Assembly: GCA_029268385.1 (NCBI GenBank)
Contig: JAQWPG010000006.1
Location: 1 to 64,000 of the forward strand
Source: Gammaproteobacteria bacterium
GTDB taxonomy: Bacteria > Pseudomonadota > Gammaproteobacteria > Poriferisulfidales > GCA-002705445
Length of the DNA: 64,000 bases
Reading direction: 5' to 3'
The notes beneath the pieces were generated by a model. It was not told the origin of the DNA and searched no databases. It saw nothing but the letters and a program-made list of their open reading frames with translations. A program made the translations under genes and the position numbers. Shown here piece after piece: positions 17,901 to 28,760 of this stretch; positions within the stretch are counted from its first letter, which is position 1, and every line of letters starts with the position of its first letter.

Positions 17901-18359
17901 CTAACTTGTTCCACTATGGCCAAAGCCGCCTGATGATCTTGAGGTAGCATTAAAATCATCTACAAATTCGTATTCTATACTAATAACTGGTATGAGCATG
18001 AATTGTGCTATTCTATCGCCAGGATTAATGATGAAAACATTATTACTATTATTAAACAACGAAACCATTAATTCCCCCTGGTAATCTGAATCTATTAGGC
18101 CAACAGAGTTTCCTAAAATAATTCCATGTTTATGACCCAAACCAGATCTTGGTAAAATAATCCCAGCATAATCTTTATCCTGAATATAAAAAGCAAGGCC
18201 TGTTGGAACTAATATTGTATTTTTAGGTAAAAGTTCTATTTTATTATCTATACATGCTCTTAAATCTAAAGCTGCTGAACCCTCAGTTGCATAGGTTGGC
18301 ATCGGTATACCTGAATTAATATTATTGTTTAAGATTTTCACCTGCACTTTTTTTAACAT
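17901..18359 (-). CDS. dut: dUTPase
   Basis: The protein has 152 residues when started at the ATG ending at 18359, matching the usual length. A longer frame from a TTG at 18401 would overlap coaBC. AGGAAT upstream provides a ribosome site. Trimeric dUTPase motifs are in order: [31 protein letters not shown] and a C-terminal [10 protein letters not shown] that closes on the active site. It hydrolyses dUTP to dUMP, feeding dTMP and limiting uracil in DNA. Confidence 0.96.
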   Translation of the reverse strand: MLKKVQVKILNNNINSGIPMPTYATEGSAALDLRACIDNKIELLPKNTILVPTGLAFYIQDKDYAGIILPRSGLGHKHGIILGNSVGLIDSDYQGELMVSLFNNSNNVFIINPGDRIAQFMLIPVISIEYEFVDDFNATSRSSGGFGHSGTS

Positions 18360-18369
18360 ACTTTTATTC

Positions 18370-19557
18370 CTAATTATAAATATTTGATATCTCTTCAACA
18401 AATTCGATTGCCAAATCTCTTTTATCTTTTAATTTCAAAATCTTTTCTAATCCATCCCCCCAATATAAAGTAATTGAGTTACTTTTATTATCTATACCTT
18501 CTGAGAAACTTACTTTATTTGCAGCTATAACAGATATCTTTTTATCTTTTAATTTTTTTACAGCATTATATTTCAATTCGCTTGTTTCTGCTGCGAAACC
18601 TATGGTAAAAATATTATTATATTTTTTTGATATTGTTTTTAGGATATCTATATTTTTTGTTAACTCTAACTTAAAATTCTTTTCACTTTTAATTTTATTT
18701 TCTGATAAGTCTTTTACAGTAAAGTCAGAAACTGCTGCTACTGATACAAAAATATCACAACCTTCTATATTATCTTCTACTGAAAAAAGCATATCTTTTG
18801 CACTTTTTACTTCTATAGATTGTATTTCTTCTTTTTGCCTATAATTGCAAGGGCCTTTAACTAATAAAACATTTGCTCCCTGTTCATAAAATGCATTAGC
18901 AATTTCACATCCCATCATCCCTGAACTTCTATTTGATAAATATCTTACTGGATCTATATTTTCTATTGTTGGACCAGCAGTAATTAAAATTTTTTTATCT
19001 TTAAATAATTTGGTACTTTTTTTCGTTAATTGATTAATATCATCAAGAATATTTTCTGGCTCTTTCATTCTTCCTGAGCCTATATCTCCACATGCCTGAC
19101 TTCCAAATTCAGGTCCGGAAAAAAGTATTCCTCTTTTTTTTAAGTTTTGATAATTTTCTTGCGTTGCTTTATTTTCCCACATATTTTTATTCATACTGGG
19201 GGCTAATACTATTTTTTTATCAAAAGCTAAACATGTTGTAGTAAGAATATCGTCAGCCCTACCATGGCATATTTTAGATAAAAATTCTGCAGTTGTAGGC
19301 GCAACAAGTATTAAATCGGCCCATCTAGCTAAATCTATATGAAGCATTGGTTGATCTTTTATTGCTGTATTATATTTATAAACTTGGTCGTTTGTTAGTG
19401 TTTCAAAAGTCAATGGAGTTATAAAATCCTCGGCAGTTCTTGTCATTACAACTTTTACTAAATAATCATTTTTGATTAGCAATCTTGCAATTTCAGCTGA
19501 TTTATATGCGGCAATTCCGCCAGTAACACCAAGTAATATTTTAATCTTTTCAGTCAT
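18370..19557 (-). CDS. coaBC: Bifunctional phosphopantothenoylcysteine decarboxylase / synthetase
   Basis: The protein has 395 residues from the ATG ending at 19557. A TTG five codons upstream would overlap bioF. The CoaC flavoprotein half has [11 protein letters not shown], the active-site His in [18 protein letters not shown] and the catalytic Cys loop [12 protein letters not shown]. The CoaB half starts near residue 180 with [22 protein letters not shown]. It makes 4'-phosphopantetheine for CoA. The neighbour dut follows as in many proteobacteria. Confidence 0.96.
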   Translation of the reverse strand: MTEKIKILLGVTGGIAAYKSAEIARLLIKNDYLVKVVMTRTAEDFITPLTFETLTNDQVYKYNTAIKDQPMLHIDLARWADLILVAPTTAEFLSKICHGRADDILTTTCLAFDKKIVLAPSMNKNMWENKATQENYQNLKKRGILFSGPEFGSQACGDIGSGRMKEPENILDDINQLTKKSTKLFKDKKILITAGPTIENIDPVRYLSNRSSGMMGCEIANAFYEQGANVLLVKGPCNYRQKEEIQSIEVKSAKDMLFSVEDNIEGCDIFVSVAAVSDFTVKDLSENKIKSEKNFKLELTKNIDILKTISKKYNNIFTIGFAAETSELKYNAVKKLKDKKISVIAANKVSFSEGIDNKSNSITLYWGDGLEKILKLKDKRDLAIEFVEEISNIYN

Positions 19558-19558
19558 A

Positions 19559-20728
19559 CTAAGATTGTACAAGATTTCTTGATATCGTATGTAAAATATT
19601 TATTAAATAATCTATATCAGACTCTTCATGATCTGTAGTTATTGAGACCCTTAGCCTGGATTTACCTTCTTCAACTGTTGGGGGCCTTATTGCAGGAATA
19701 TAAATCTTATTTTTAAGTAATTGTTCGCTTACATAAATAGCATTTTTACTACTTCCTATTAATATAGCTTGAATTTGTGATCTGCTATCCAAGGCATTAA
19801 AACCTGATTCACTAATATTTTTTCTAAAATAGTTCACTAATGAAAATAATTTTTCTCTTCTCCAGTTTTCTTTTTGTATGATTTTCAAAGACTCTCTAGT
19901 TGCTTCCACAGCATTTACTGGTAGAGATGTAGAATATATATAACTCCTAGCTTTCTGCATTACATATTCGACACTATCTTTTTGTCCAGAAGTAAAAGCT
20001 CCAAAGGTTCCAACAGATTTTCCAAAAGTTCCTGTAACAAAAATATTAGATTTTTTATTCAATGAGTATTTGTTTACAAAACCTCTACCCTCATTACCAT
20101 AAACTCCTAAGGCATGAGCCTCATCTATCAAAAATAATGATTCATGATTTTGAACTATTTTGTTAATTTTTTTTAAATCTGCAATATCGCCATCCATGCT
20201 AAAAAGAGAATCACTAATTACTAGATTTGTTTTTGCTTTACTTTTAAGAAGTAAGTTTTCTAAATCTTTAAAATCATTGTGACGATATCTTTTAAAGCTA
20301 GCTCTAGATATAATCGAACCATCAATTAATGATGCGTGATTAAGCTTATCAGAAAGAATAGTATCATTTCTATTAACTAATGACTTGATAACACCTAGAT
20401 TAGCTTGATAACCTGTTGAAAATAATAATGTTTTTTCTTGGCCTAGGAAATCTGAGATTTCTTCTTCTAATTTCATGTGTGACTTTGTATATCCTGATAT
20501 TAAAGCTGATGAGCTTGTACTATACCCATGATTATCTAAAGATTTCTTAGCTGCATTTATAATTCTCTTATCGTTTGAAAGAGAAAGGTAGTCGTTGCTA
20601 GCAAAGGAAAGATACTCTTTATTTTTATGTACAAATATGTGTGAGTTTCCAGAATCTTTAACTTTTCTGATTCTGAAGTTGTTAGACAGCTTAAGATCTT
20701 TAAGTTTTTTTTTTATTATTTTGCTCAA
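19559..20728 (-). CDS. bioF: 8-amino-7-oxononanoate synthase
   Basis: The protein has 389 residues and starts at TTG (20728); there is no suitable ATG near the N-terminus. It is a PLP enzyme of the alpha-oxoamine synthase family. SFASNDYLSL, LFSTGYQANLG, the DEAHALGVYG loop and the PLP lysine in GTFGKSVGTFG are all visible. It joins pimeloyl-ACP and alanine in biotin synthesis and lies 14 bp after bioB. bioA, bioC, bioD and bioH are not in this window. Confidence 0.94.
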   Translation of the reverse strand: MSKIIKKKLKDLKLSNNFRIRKVKDSGNSHIFVHKNKEYLSFASNDYLSLSNDKRIINAAKKSLDNHGYSTSSSALISGYTKSHMKLEEEISDFLGQEKTLLFSTGYQANLGVIKSLVNRNDTILSDKLNHASLIDGSIISRASFKRYRHNDFKDLENLLLKSKAKTNLVISDSLFSMDGDIADLKKINKIVQNHESLFLIDEAHALGVYGNEGRGFVNKYSLNKKSNIFVTGTFGKSVGTFGAFTSGQKDSVEYVMQKARSYIYSTSLPVNAVEATRESLKIIQKENWRREKLFSLVNYFRKNISESGFNALDSRSQIQAILIGSSKNAIYVSEQLLKNKIYIPAIRPPTVEEGKSRLRVSITTDHEESDIDYLINILHTISRNLVQS

Positions 20729-20742
20729 ATTATTTTTAATAA

Positions 20743-21777
20743 TTAATTAATTAATTTTAAATTATAAATATTTTGTTTTTCCTCTGCATTTGAAGTCTTG
20801 TTATTGTTTAAATTATCAATTTGATCACTTTCTCCCTCGATCTTCATACCTAGCTTATTAAATAATTCTCTATCTTTTTCAACTTCTACATTTGGAGCTG
20901 TTAACAGTTCTTCTCCATAAAATACAGAGTTTGCGCCAGCATAAAAACATAATGCCTGCATTGATTCTGACATTGATTCTCTTCCTGCAGATAACCTAAC
21001 ATAAGTATTTGGCATCATTATTCTAGTTAATGCAATAGTTCTAACAAATTCTATTTCATCAACTTTTTCATTATCATATAATCTTGTGCCCTCCATCTGA
21101 ACCAACATATTTATTGGAACAGATTCTGGATGAGATTCTAGATTAGCTAATTCTATTAAAAGCTTTGCTCTGTCATCTCTTGATTCGCCAAGTCCTAATA
21201 TACCGCCCGAACAAACTTTAATCCCTGATTCCCTTACATACTTTAATGTATTTAATCTGTCCTGATAATTTCTTGTGCTAATTACTTTTGTGTAATGCTC
21301 TCGAGAAGTGTCAAGGTTATGGTTGTAGTAGTTTAGGCCTGATTTTGAAAGTCTTACTGCTTGGTCTTCTGATAACATACCAAGCGTAACACAACTTTCC
21401 ATTCCAAGATCGTGAACAATATCGATCATTTTTATAACCCTATCTATATTTTTATTACTTGGTCTTCTCCAAGCTGCTCCCATACAAAATCTAGTAGAAC
21501 CTTGATCACGCGCAAGTTTTGCCTGTTTCTCAACTTCTTCTAAAGACATTAATGGTGTTGCTTCTATTGGGTCATCACTATGAATACTTTGCGAACAATA
21601 TCCGCAATCTTCTGGGCAACCACCAGTTTTAATTGAAAGAAGAGTGCAAACTTGCACCATATCCTTTTTGTGATTTTTAACATGTATATCGTGAGCTTGA
21701 TACAATAGCTCGTTAAACGATTTATTAAAAAGTTGCAAAACTTCTTCTAATTCCCAATCATTGCGTACATTACTCAT
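20743..21777 (-). CDS. bioB: Biotin synthase
   Basis: The protein has 344 residues. The radical-SAM cluster CPEDCGYC follows SIKTGG. GAAWRRPS, the YYNHNLDTS motif, CSGGILGLGES and RLSAGRESMSE are all typical of BioB, including the Arg that binds the auxiliary cluster. It inserts sulfur into dethiobiotin. The ATG overlaps the ubiA stop by four bases. The last 25 or so residues are polar and probably disordered. Confidence 0.97.
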   Translation of the reverse strand: MSNVRNDWELEEVLQLFNKSFNELLYQAHDIHVKNHKKDMVQVCTLLSIKTGGCPEDCGYCSQSIHSDDPIEATPLMSLEEVEKQAKLARDQGSTRFCMGAAWRRPSNKNIDRVIKMIDIVHDLGMESCVTLGMLSEDQAVRLSKSGLNYYNHNLDTSREHYTKVISTRNYQDRLNTLKYVRESGIKVCSGGILGLGESRDDRAKLLIELANLESHPESVPINMLVQMEGTRLYDNEKVDEIEFVRTIALTRIMMPNTYVRLSAGRESMSESMQALCFYAGANSVFYGEELLTAPNVEVEKDRELFNKLGMKIEGESDQIDNLNNNKTSNAEEKQNIYNLKLIN

Positions 21778-22634
21778 AAAAGATACTCCCCATATATACC
21801 TAGAAAAATTAACAAGCCTACATATTGATTATTTTTAAATGCCATTATACAAAACTTTGGCTCTCTATTTTTTATCAATACTTGATTATACACACCTACC
21901 CCAATTGCCATAATAAGAAAAAAGAAAAAAGTAGAGCCGTATTCTTTTAAATAACCAATATACATAAAAATTAAATAAAAAATACACTGTAATACCCCAA
22001 TGATAAACTTATCCTTATCGCCAAATAATATTGCAGTTGAATTAATTCCTATTTTAAGATCATCTCTTTTATCTGACATTGCATACATTGTATCGAACAT
22101 TGTAACCCATACTAATGTGGCAAAAAAGAAAATCCAAGTTATATCGTTTGGATATTTATTAGCTATGCTTGTATATGCCATTAATGTAGAAATAGAGAAA
22201 GCAACTCCTAAAAATATTTGCGGTGCTTTTATGAACCTTTTTGTTAACGGGTAAGTTACGATAAAAATAATAGCGAAAAGAGCGATATAAATAGTTTTTG
22301 TGTTCAAGAAAAAAAGAAGGCTTAAATTAATAATTGATAATACTCCAAATATAAAAATAACTTCTTTTTTATTTATGAGATTTGATGCATATGGCCTATC
22401 TTTTGTTCTATAGACCTTACTATCAAATTTTTTATCAAAAAAATCATTAATTACGCAACCGATTGTTCTTGTTGTAATAACTCCTATTAAAAAAATTAAA
22501 CTTATAAAATTATATATTTCTCCGTTATTAGTACATGCAATTACCCAAAATGGCGGCCATAATAGCAATAGTATTCCTATGGGGCTATTTAGCCTCATTA
22601 ATTTAATATATAAATAAAGTTTATCTTTAAACAT
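21774..22634 (-). CDS. ubiA: 4-hydroxybenzoate polyprenyltransferase
   Basis: The protein has 286 residues with about eight membrane helices. The prenyl-diphosphate and Mg binding motif is NDFFDKKFDSKVYRTKDRP, and the second is DTMYAMSDKRDD. It attaches the IspB polyprenyl chain to 4-hydroxybenzoate in ubiquinone synthesis, in the inner membrane. It is first in the minus-strand run that continues through bioB to thiO. Confidence 0.95.
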   Translation of the reverse strand: MFKDKLYLYIKLMRLNSPIGILLLLWPPFWVIACTNNGEIYNFISLIFLIGVITTRTIGCVINDFFDKKFDSKVYRTKDRPYASNLINKKEVIFIFGVLSIINLSLLFFLNTKTIYIALFAIIFIVTYPLTKRFIKAPQIFLGVAFSISTLMAYTSIANKYPNDITWIFFFATLVWVTMFDTMYAMSDKRDDLKIGINSTAILFGDKDKFIIGVLQCIFYLIFMYIGYLKEYGSTFFFFLIMAIGVGVYNQVLIKNREPKFCIMAFKNNQYVGLLIFLGIYGEYLL

Positions 22635-22682
22635 GAAATAAATAATTTAATATAATTAATAAAGAAACTATAATACAACAAA

Positions 22683-23216
22683 ATGACCATAAGAAAATTT
22701 AAAGATTTTTCTCCAAATATACATAAAGATGCTTATGTAGACGAAAGCTGCACTATCATCGGAGATGTTTCAATAGATGAAGAATCATCTATTTGGCCTC
22801 AAACAGTTGTAAGAGGCGATGTGCAAAAAGTAACAATAGGTAAAAGAACAAATGTACAAGATGGTTCAATCCTTCATGTTACAAGTGATAATATATTTAC
22901 ACCAGGCGGCTTCCCATTAAAAATAGGTAATGATGTTACCATAGGTCACGGCGTAATATTGCATGCATGTACTTTAGAGGATTCTTGCTTAATTGGAATA
23001 GGAAGTATAATTTTAGATGGTGCCATAATCCAAAGCAATTCTATGATTGCAGCTGGCAGTCTAGTCAGTCCTAATAAAATAATTGAATCTGGAATTTTGT
23101 ACAAAGGGTCTCCTGCAAAACCTGCAAGAGATCTGACAAATAAAGAAATTGAATATATTAAATTTTCTTCGAAACACTATGTAAATACTATGAAACAACA
23201 TGTTAATAAAAAATGA
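22683..23216 (+). CDS. Gamma-carbonic anhydrase-like left-handed beta-helix protein
   Basis: The protein has 177 residues. Hexapeptide repeats form a left-handed beta helix. Candidate zinc histidines are in ILHVTSD and in IGHGVILHAC. It is close to the YrdA/PaaY type. Whether it hydrates CO2 or is inactive cannot be told. It overlaps thiS by 4 bp, so the two are translationally coupled. PEP carboxylase elsewhere in the window would use bicarbonate. Confidence 0.88.
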   Translation: MTIRKFKDFSPNIHKDAYVDESCTIIGDVSIDEESSIWPQTVVRGDVQKVTIGKRTNVQDGSILHVTSDNIFTPGGFPLKIGNDVTIGHGVILHACTLEDSCLIGIGSIILDGAIIQSNSMIAAGSLVSPNKIIESGILYKGSPAKPARDLTNKEIEYIKFSSKHYVNTMKQHVNKK

Positions 23217-23413
23217 ATATATTGATAAATGGAAAAAAATTCTTTTCTGAAACTGATTTAACCATAAGTGAATTTTTAAAAAAAAATAATATAAGTGAAA
23301 ATAATATTGTTGTAGAAATAAATAAAGAAATAATAACAAAAAATCTTTGGGAAAAGTATAAGTTAAATAATAATGATAAAGTTGAAATTATAACAGCAGT
23401 TGGTGGTGGCTAA
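23213..23413 (+). CDS. thiS: Sulfur carrier protein ThiS
   Basis: The protein has 66 residues with a ubiquitin-like fold. It begins MNILINGKKF and ends in VGGG; the terminal glycine is adenylated by ThiF and thiocarboxylated before donating sulfur to ThiG. It sits 3 bp before thiG. thiF is not in the window. Confidence 0.93.
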   Translation: MNILINGKKFFSETDLTISEFLKKNNISENNIVVEINKEIITKNLWEKYKLNNNDKVEIITAVGGG

Positions 23414-23416
23414 AAA

Positions 23417-24187
23417 ATGGGTTTTCTAATTAACAATAAAATATATAACTCTAGATTAATTATCGGGAGTGGCAAGTACAAAGATTTTAAGCAGACACAA
23501 GAAGCTTTGAAAGCTAGTGATGCTGAAATGATAACCGTTGCAATTAAAAGAACCAACATAGGTCAAAATACAAATCAAAAAAGTTTATTAGATTATATAA
23601 ATCCTAATAACTATAAAATTTTGCCAAATACCGCAGGGTGCTTTTCTGCTGAAGATGCAGTTAGAGTATCAATGTTAGCAAGGGAACTATTGAATGATAA
23701 TCTAATAAAATTAGAGGTTTTAGCAGATAAAAATACTTTGTTACCCAATGAAAAAGAAACTCTAATAGCAGCTAAAGAATTAGTTGGTCTTGGCTTTTCA
23801 GTAATGGTCTACACTACTGATAATGTTTTATTAGCAAATGAACTTGAGACTATAGGATGCGCAGCTATTATGCCATTGGCATCTCCAATCGGAACTGGGC
23901 AAGGGATTATAAACAAGGCCAATATAAAAAAAATTATTAAAAACGCAAAAATTCCAATTATCATTGATGCTGGTATTGGAACGGCTAGTGATGCAACCAT
24001 AGCAATGGAGATGGGTTGCGACGCAGTATTATTAAATTCTGCTATAGCCATGTCAAAAAATCCTATATTAATGGCTAAAGCCATGAAGCATGCTGTAATT
24101 GCAGGAAGATATGCTTACGAAGCTAAAAGAATGAAATTAAGTAGTATTGCAATCCCTTCAAGTAATAAGAAAAATGCGTTGTCATGA
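23417..24187 (+). CDS. thiG: Thiazole synthase
   Basis: The protein has 256 residues, a TIM barrel. [28 protein letters not shown], the Schiff-base lysine in IKLEVLADK and [20 protein letters not shown] are family hallmarks. It condenses DXP, ThiS thiocarboxylate and dehydroglycine to the thiazole phosphate of thiamine. The last group comes from a ThiO-type oxidase, one candidate for which is at 14.7 kb. It overlaps trmB by 4 bp. Confidence 0.97.
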   Translation: MGFLINNKIYNSRLIIGSGKYKDFKQTQEALKASDAEMITVAIKRTNIGQNTNQKSLLDYINPNNYKILPNTAGCFSAEDAVRVSMLARELLNDNLIKLEVLADKNTLLPNEKETLIAAKELVGLGFSVMVYTTDNVLLANELETIGCAAIMPLASPIGTGQGIINKANIKKIIKNAKIPIIIDAGIGTASDATIAMEMGCDAVLLNSAIAMSKNPILMAKAMKHAVIAGRYAYEAKRMKLSSIAIPSSNKKNALS

Positions 24188-24849
24188 ATAATTCGCTGCA
24201 TATAAAAAGCTTTGTAAAAAGAAGTGGTAGACTTACAAACTCACAAAAAATATATTTAAAAAACAAAGAAAAAGATTTAAATTTTTTCTCAGCAGAAAGA
24301 GAATTTGACTATAAAGAATTTTTTAACAATTATAATCCATGCGTTTTAGATATTGGTTTTGGTGATGGAAAATTATTAACTAGCATTGCAAAGAAATTTC
24401 CAGAATTAAATTTTATTGGTATAGAAGTTTATGAATCAGGCGTAGGTAATATTCTAAAACAAATATCTAAAGAAGAATTAACAAATATAAAAGTATCTTG
24501 TCATGATGCAGTAATTTTTTTAGAAAACTTTATAACGGATAACAGCCTGTATGGTTTGAGTTTATTTTTCCCTGATCCATGGCCTAAAAAAAAGCATTAT
24601 AAAAGAAGAATAATTAATGAAGATTTTTTGAATTTGGCAAATCGTAAAATTGCTAAAAACGGTTTTATAAAAATTGCTACTGATTGGTCTAATTATAGTG
24701 ATCACATAATTAAGATATTTGATCAAAATACTAATTTTGAAAGAATAAATGATATTTATTTATACAAAAAAAGATGTTTGACAAAATTTGAAAAAAGAGG
24801 GATTTCTCTTGGGCACAAAATTACTGAATTGTCTTACAAAGTGAAATAA
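24184..24849 (+). CDS. trmB: tRNA (guanine-N7-)-methyltransferase
   Basis: The protein has 221 residues. The SAM site is [10 protein letters not shown], followed by [12 protein letters not shown]. The catalytic and substrate motif is [16 protein letters not shown]. The N-terminal [10 protein letters not shown] matches TrmB. It makes m7G46 in tRNA. It is the last gene of the gamma-CA-thiS-thiG-trmB row, convergent with the SulP gene, leaving only 4 bp between stops. Confidence 0.96.
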   Translation: MNNSLHIKSFVKRSGRLTNSQKIYLKNKEKDLNFFSAEREFDYKEFFNNYNPCVLDIGFGDGKLLTSIAKKFPELNFIGIEVYESGVGNILKQISKEELTNIKVSCHDAVIFLENFITDNSLYGLSLFFPDPWPKKKHYKRRIINEDFLNLANRKIAKNGFIKIATDWSNYSDHIIKIFDQNTNFERINDIYLYKKRCLTKFEKRGISLGHKITELSYKVK

Positions 24850-24853
24850 TTTT

Positions 24854-26674
24854 TTATTTTTTTATTTTTTTTATACTAGCCTCGTATATAGAAGATAGAC
24901 CAGCTGTTTCTCTATTCATAGGGCATATTTTACTAGTACAAAATGGTGGTGAGATATTTGTACATCCTAAATCTGACCAAGCATTCTCTATTGCGTCATC
25001 TATTGTTCTGTGGAAATGAGTTTTCCATTGCCCAGTTGAATAACCTGTATCTGTAAAGATTTTTATTATGGGTTTATGAACTCTTGCAAAGTATAGTTTA
25101 ATATTTTGGTCGTATAATCTTGATGATAAGCTATTAAGCATATCTTGACCTGACGCATCTATTTCATTAATTGCAATTGCGTCTATTATAAAATATCTTA
25201 ATTCAGGTTTAGTAGCGACTCTCTCAATAACTTCATTTTCAAAATGGCCTGCGTTAGTAAATATTAAGGGTCCATCAAATCTCATTACTGATATAGAACA
25301 GCATTTTGGTATATTGTTTGCATCGGAGTTCCTAAATACCCCTTGTTTATTTTTTGATAGGCAAATAACTCTTGGTCTCATTGATCTGTAACAGTAACTT
25401 CCTAACGACAATATAATACCAACAATTATCCCCATTTCTAATTCTGGGGCGAGGAGTAATGTAACAAGAAAAGTTATCACTGATATTATTGCATCATGCT
25501 TTTGAACTTTCCAAGCGTATTTTATTGGATTAAATTTAATCAAATTTATAACTGCAGTTATAATTACTGCTGCTAGAGTTGCTTGAGGTAAATGATATAA
25601 TAATGGAGTTAAAAATAATAAAGTTATTCCTACTACTAGGCCTGTAACAACAGACGAGAATCCTGTTACAGCTCCTGCAGATATATTTACTGCAGACCTT
25701 GAAAAAGATCCTGAAACTGGGTAACCCTGAAAAAAACTCGAAGCTAAATTACTTAATCCTTGTCCTATTAATTCTTGATCAGCATCTAGTCTTTGCTTAG
25801 TTTGTGTTGCCATTGCTTTTGCAATAGAGATGGCTTCCATAAACCCTATCAAGCTTATTGCTATAGCCACAGTTCCCAAATTAACTAATTGGGAAAAATC
25901 TATTTGTGGCATTTGCATTGATGGAAGTCCATCAGGAACAACGCCAATAACTTTTCCACCAAATCTTGATTCAAAATTAATATACCAAGATATTGCTGTT
26001 GTAATAACAACAGAAATTAAAACAGCTGGATACTTATTAGATAATTTTTTAACAAAAAGAATAATAAATATTGCTAAAATTCCCATTAAGAGAGTCGGAG
26101 TGTGAGTATTAACTAAAGCTTCCGAAATTACATTCATAATAGTTTGGTAATGGTGTTCCTGTGTTACAACACTTACACCAAATAGTTTTGATAATTGTGA
26201 TGTAGCAATTATGATTGCTGCAGCATTAGTAAACCCTGTTACAACTGGATGAGATAAAAAGTCAACTAGCACTCCTAGGCGCAAAAGCCCTAGGCATAAT
26301 TGAAATAAACCAACTAGAAAAGCAAGCATTATAGCGTATGCAACATATCCTGATGGATCGCTACTAGCTATTGGTTCAAGAGCTGCAGCTGTTAAAAGAC
26401 TTACCACCGCAACTGGGCCAGTTGCCAATTGCCTTGATGATCCAAAAATAGATGCTATTGCTACTGGTAAAAATGAGGCATACAGACCGTAATACGGGGG
26501 CAGACCTGCTAATTGAGCATAAGCCATAGACTGAGGTACCAAAACTAAGGCTACAGTTACGCCAGCAACAATATCAGCTTGTAAGTTTTTTGGGTTACGA
26601 AGGTCAGAAATCCATTCTTTAAAAGGGAAAAATCTTTTCAGGATAAATTTTTGCAAATAATCAATTATTTTCAT
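24854..26674 (-). CDS. SulP (SLC26) family anion transporter with STAS domain
   Basis: The protein has 606 residues. The membrane part (about 30-420) has the SulP signature LVPQSMAYAQLAGLPPYYGLYASFLP and GSFSRSAVNISAGA. A cytoplasmic STAS domain (about 455-560) follows, with IDAIAINEIDASGQDML. SulP carriers move sulfate, bicarbonate or other anions with Na or H. The substrate cannot be read here; the gamma-CA and PEP carboxylase genes make bicarbonate worth considering, and sulfate is the default. A short Cys-containing tail (CTSKICPMN) after the STAS domain is unusual. Confidence 0.9.
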   Translation of the reverse strand: MKIIDYLQKFILKRFFPFKEWISDLRNPKNLQADIVAGVTVALVLVPQSMAYAQLAGLPPYYGLYASFLPVAIASIFGSSRQLATGPVAVVSLLTAAALEPIASSDPSGYVAYAIMLAFLVGLFQLCLGLLRLGVLVDFLSHPVVTGFTNAAAIIIATSQLSKLFGVSVVTQEHHYQTIMNVISEALVNTHTPTLLMGILAIFIILFVKKLSNKYPAVLISVVITTAISWYINFESRFGGKVIGVVPDGLPSMQMPQIDFSQLVNLGTVAIAISLIGFMEAISIAKAMATQTKQRLDADQELIGQGLSNLASSFFQGYPVSGSFSRSAVNISAGAVTGFSSVVTGLVVGITLLFLTPLLYHLPQATLAAVIITAVINLIKFNPIKYAWKVQKHDAIISVITFLVTLLLAPELEMGIIVGIILSLGSYCYRSMRPRVICLSKNKQGVFRNSDANNIPKCCSISVMRFDGPLIFTNAGHFENEVIERVATKPELRYFIIDAIAINEIDASGQDMLNSLSSRLYDQNIKLYFARVHKPIIKIFTDTGYSTGQWKTHFHRTIDDAIENAWSDLGCTNISPPFCTSKICPMNRETAGLSSIYEASIKKIKK

Positions 26675-26679
26675 ATTTT

Positions 26680-28758
26680 TTAATAAGCTAAATTAGCAAC
26701 GTTTGCAAGATTAGTATAATAACTATTGATTAAATATAATAACGATAATCTATTTAACTTAATATTTTCATCTTTATCGTTAATCATTACATCCTCAAAG
26801 AAAATTTTTGTACAAGCACTAAGACTATTTAATTTTTTTAAGTACTCTATATAGTTATTATCTACCAAAGATGAATTCAACTCTTCTTCAATCTCAGTGA
26901 TTTTATTATATAATATCTTCTCGCTAGATTCTCTTAGTAAATTTTCATTAACAACTCTTGTTGGGGCTAAGTCAGATTTTTTTAAAATATTTGCCACTCT
27001 TTTTGCGTTATTAAACATCTTCTGATAATCATCATCTGCTAATATAGTATTTATTGCTTCAATTTTCTTTAATATTTCATAAGGGTTAATATTTTTATTA
27101 TTATTTATAACTGACAAGACAACATTATCTTTAAAGTTATAGTTTTCTATAAGTAGAGAAATTAATTTCTCTTTAAAATATATATGACAATCATCAAGCC
27201 CTTTTTTGTTTTTCTTTAAATCATTAAAATTTAAAGAAATAATATCGTAAACTTTATTAACTAATAATGTCATATTTATACTTTGATTAGTATTTAGTAA
27301 GATTTTCAATAATCCGTTGGTTGACCTTCTAATTCCCAATGGATCTCTAGTACCACTTGGTTTTTCATTTGCTAAAAACATGCCAACGATAGTATCAAGC
27401 TTGTCTGCGATAGAAACGATTTGTGCATCAATGCTTTTTGGGATACTATCTTCCGGATTTCTTGGGGCATAATGATCTTTAATACCTTCAGCCACTATAT
27501 TATTTATTCCGCTCTTAAGCGCATAATAACTTCCAATGTATCCTTGTAACTTTGGTATTTCAACAACCATATTGGAAATTAAATCTAATTTACATAATTC
27601 AGCTATATCTTTGTGTAATAGTTTTTCATCCTGATAACTTTCATTATTAATATAAGACGAGATTTTAGTAATTCTTTGAACTTTTTCAAACATACTTCCT
27701 AATTTTTTGTGAAAAATTACCCTTTTAAGAAATTCTTTATTTTGAAAAATGTTGCTATCTAGGTCCTTAGATATAAAAAATTGCGCGTCATCAAGTCTTG
27801 GGTTAATTACTCTCTCATTTCCTTGAATTATATTTTTATTAATTTTTACGTTAGAAATTCCAATAAAATAGTTTATTATTTTCTTTTTCTTAAAAACTAA
27901 AGAGTATTTTTGAGTATCTTGGATTACATATTTCAAAACCTCTTGAGGTAAATCCAAAAATTTTTCAGGAAATTTTCCCAGAAATACATAAGGATACTCA
28001 GTCATATTAGCTAATTCATCTACTAGTTGTAAATCTATAGTTTTGTCGTAAAAATTACTTTCGATTATCGCCTCAATTTCATTTTTAATTATTTCTTTTC
28101 TTTTATTTTGACTTATTTCTACTTCCTCATTCTTAATTTTTGAGAAGTAATCATCAACATCATTAATTTTAATTTTTTTATTTGGTAAGGATTTGTTGCC
28201 AAATGTATATTCTTGCGTTTCTATCCCCATTATTTTTAAATGTATATTTTCATCTCCTAGTAATAGCAATAACCATCTAATAGGTCTTATGAATGATGTA
28301 TTTGAATCACCCCATCTCATTTCTTTTTGATCTTCTATATTACTGATTGAATTCTCTAAAACTTCAGATAGCTTGTCTTTTGTATTGATAGTAATCTCTG
28401 GTTGTTCAAAAAATAAATATTTATTTCCATCAATTTCTTTTGTGCTAAGTTTTTTTATATCTACGTTATGTTTTTTTGCAAATCCTAAGCCTGTTTTTGT
28501 TGGGACTTTTTTATCAAAACATATATTGAGTGGCGGTCCTTTTATCAGTTTCTTTTCTAGAATAATTTTTTTAGGGATATTATTTACTACGAATACTAAT
28601 CTAATGTTTGTGTAGAAGTTGTTTATTGAATCAAAAGTAATTTTATTTTTAGATAGATTTTTCTCTATATTTTTTTTAATTTTTTCAGAAAAAATATTTA
28701 AGTTTCTTGCAGGGAGGTCTTCAAGGCCAATTTCAAAAAGTAAATTATTTTTTTCCAT
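26680..28758 (-). CDS. glyS: Glycyl-tRNA synthetase beta subunit
   Basis: The protein has 692 residues, the normal length for the alpha2beta2 enzyme. It opens LLFEIGLEDLPARNL, and the HD-like central region contains DHYAPRNPEDSIPKS and DKLDTIVGMFLANEKPSGTRDPLGIRR. It supplies tRNA recognition to the GlyQ catalytic subunit. It begins 2 bp after the glyQ stop on the minus strand. Confidence 0.97.
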   Translation of the reverse strand: MEKNNLLFEIGLEDLPARNLNIFSEKIKKNIEKNLSKNKITFDSINNFYTNIRLVFVVNNIPKKIILEKKLIKGPPLNICFDKKVPTKTGLGFAKKHNVDIKKLSTKEIDGNKYLFFEQPEITINTKDKLSEVLENSISNIEDQKEMRWGDSNTSFIRPIRWLLLLLGDENIHLKIMGIETQEYTFGNKSLPNKKIKINDVDDYFSKIKNEEVEISQNKRKEIIKNEIEAIIESNFYDKTIDLQLVDELANMTEYPYVFLGKFPEKFLDLPQEVLKYVIQDTQKYSLVFKKKKIINYFIGISNVKINKNIIQGNERVINPRLDDAQFFISKDLDSNIFQNKEFLKRVIFHKKLGSMFEKVQRITKISSYINNESYQDEKLLHKDIAELCKLDLISNMVVEIPKLQGYIGSYYALKSGINNIVAEGIKDHYAPRNPEDSIPKSIDAQIVSIADKLDTIVGMFLANEKPSGTRDPLGIRRSTNGLLKILLNTNQSINMTLLVNKVYDIISLNFNDLKKNKKGLDDCHIYFKEKLISLLIENYNFKDNVVLSVINNNKNINPYEILKKIEAINTILADDDYQKMFNNAKRVANILKKSDLAPTRVVNENLLRESSEKILYNKITEIEEELNSSLVDNNYIEYLKKLNSLSACTKIFFEDVMINDKDENIKLNRLSLLYLINSYYTNLANVANLAY

Positions 28759-28760
28759 AA

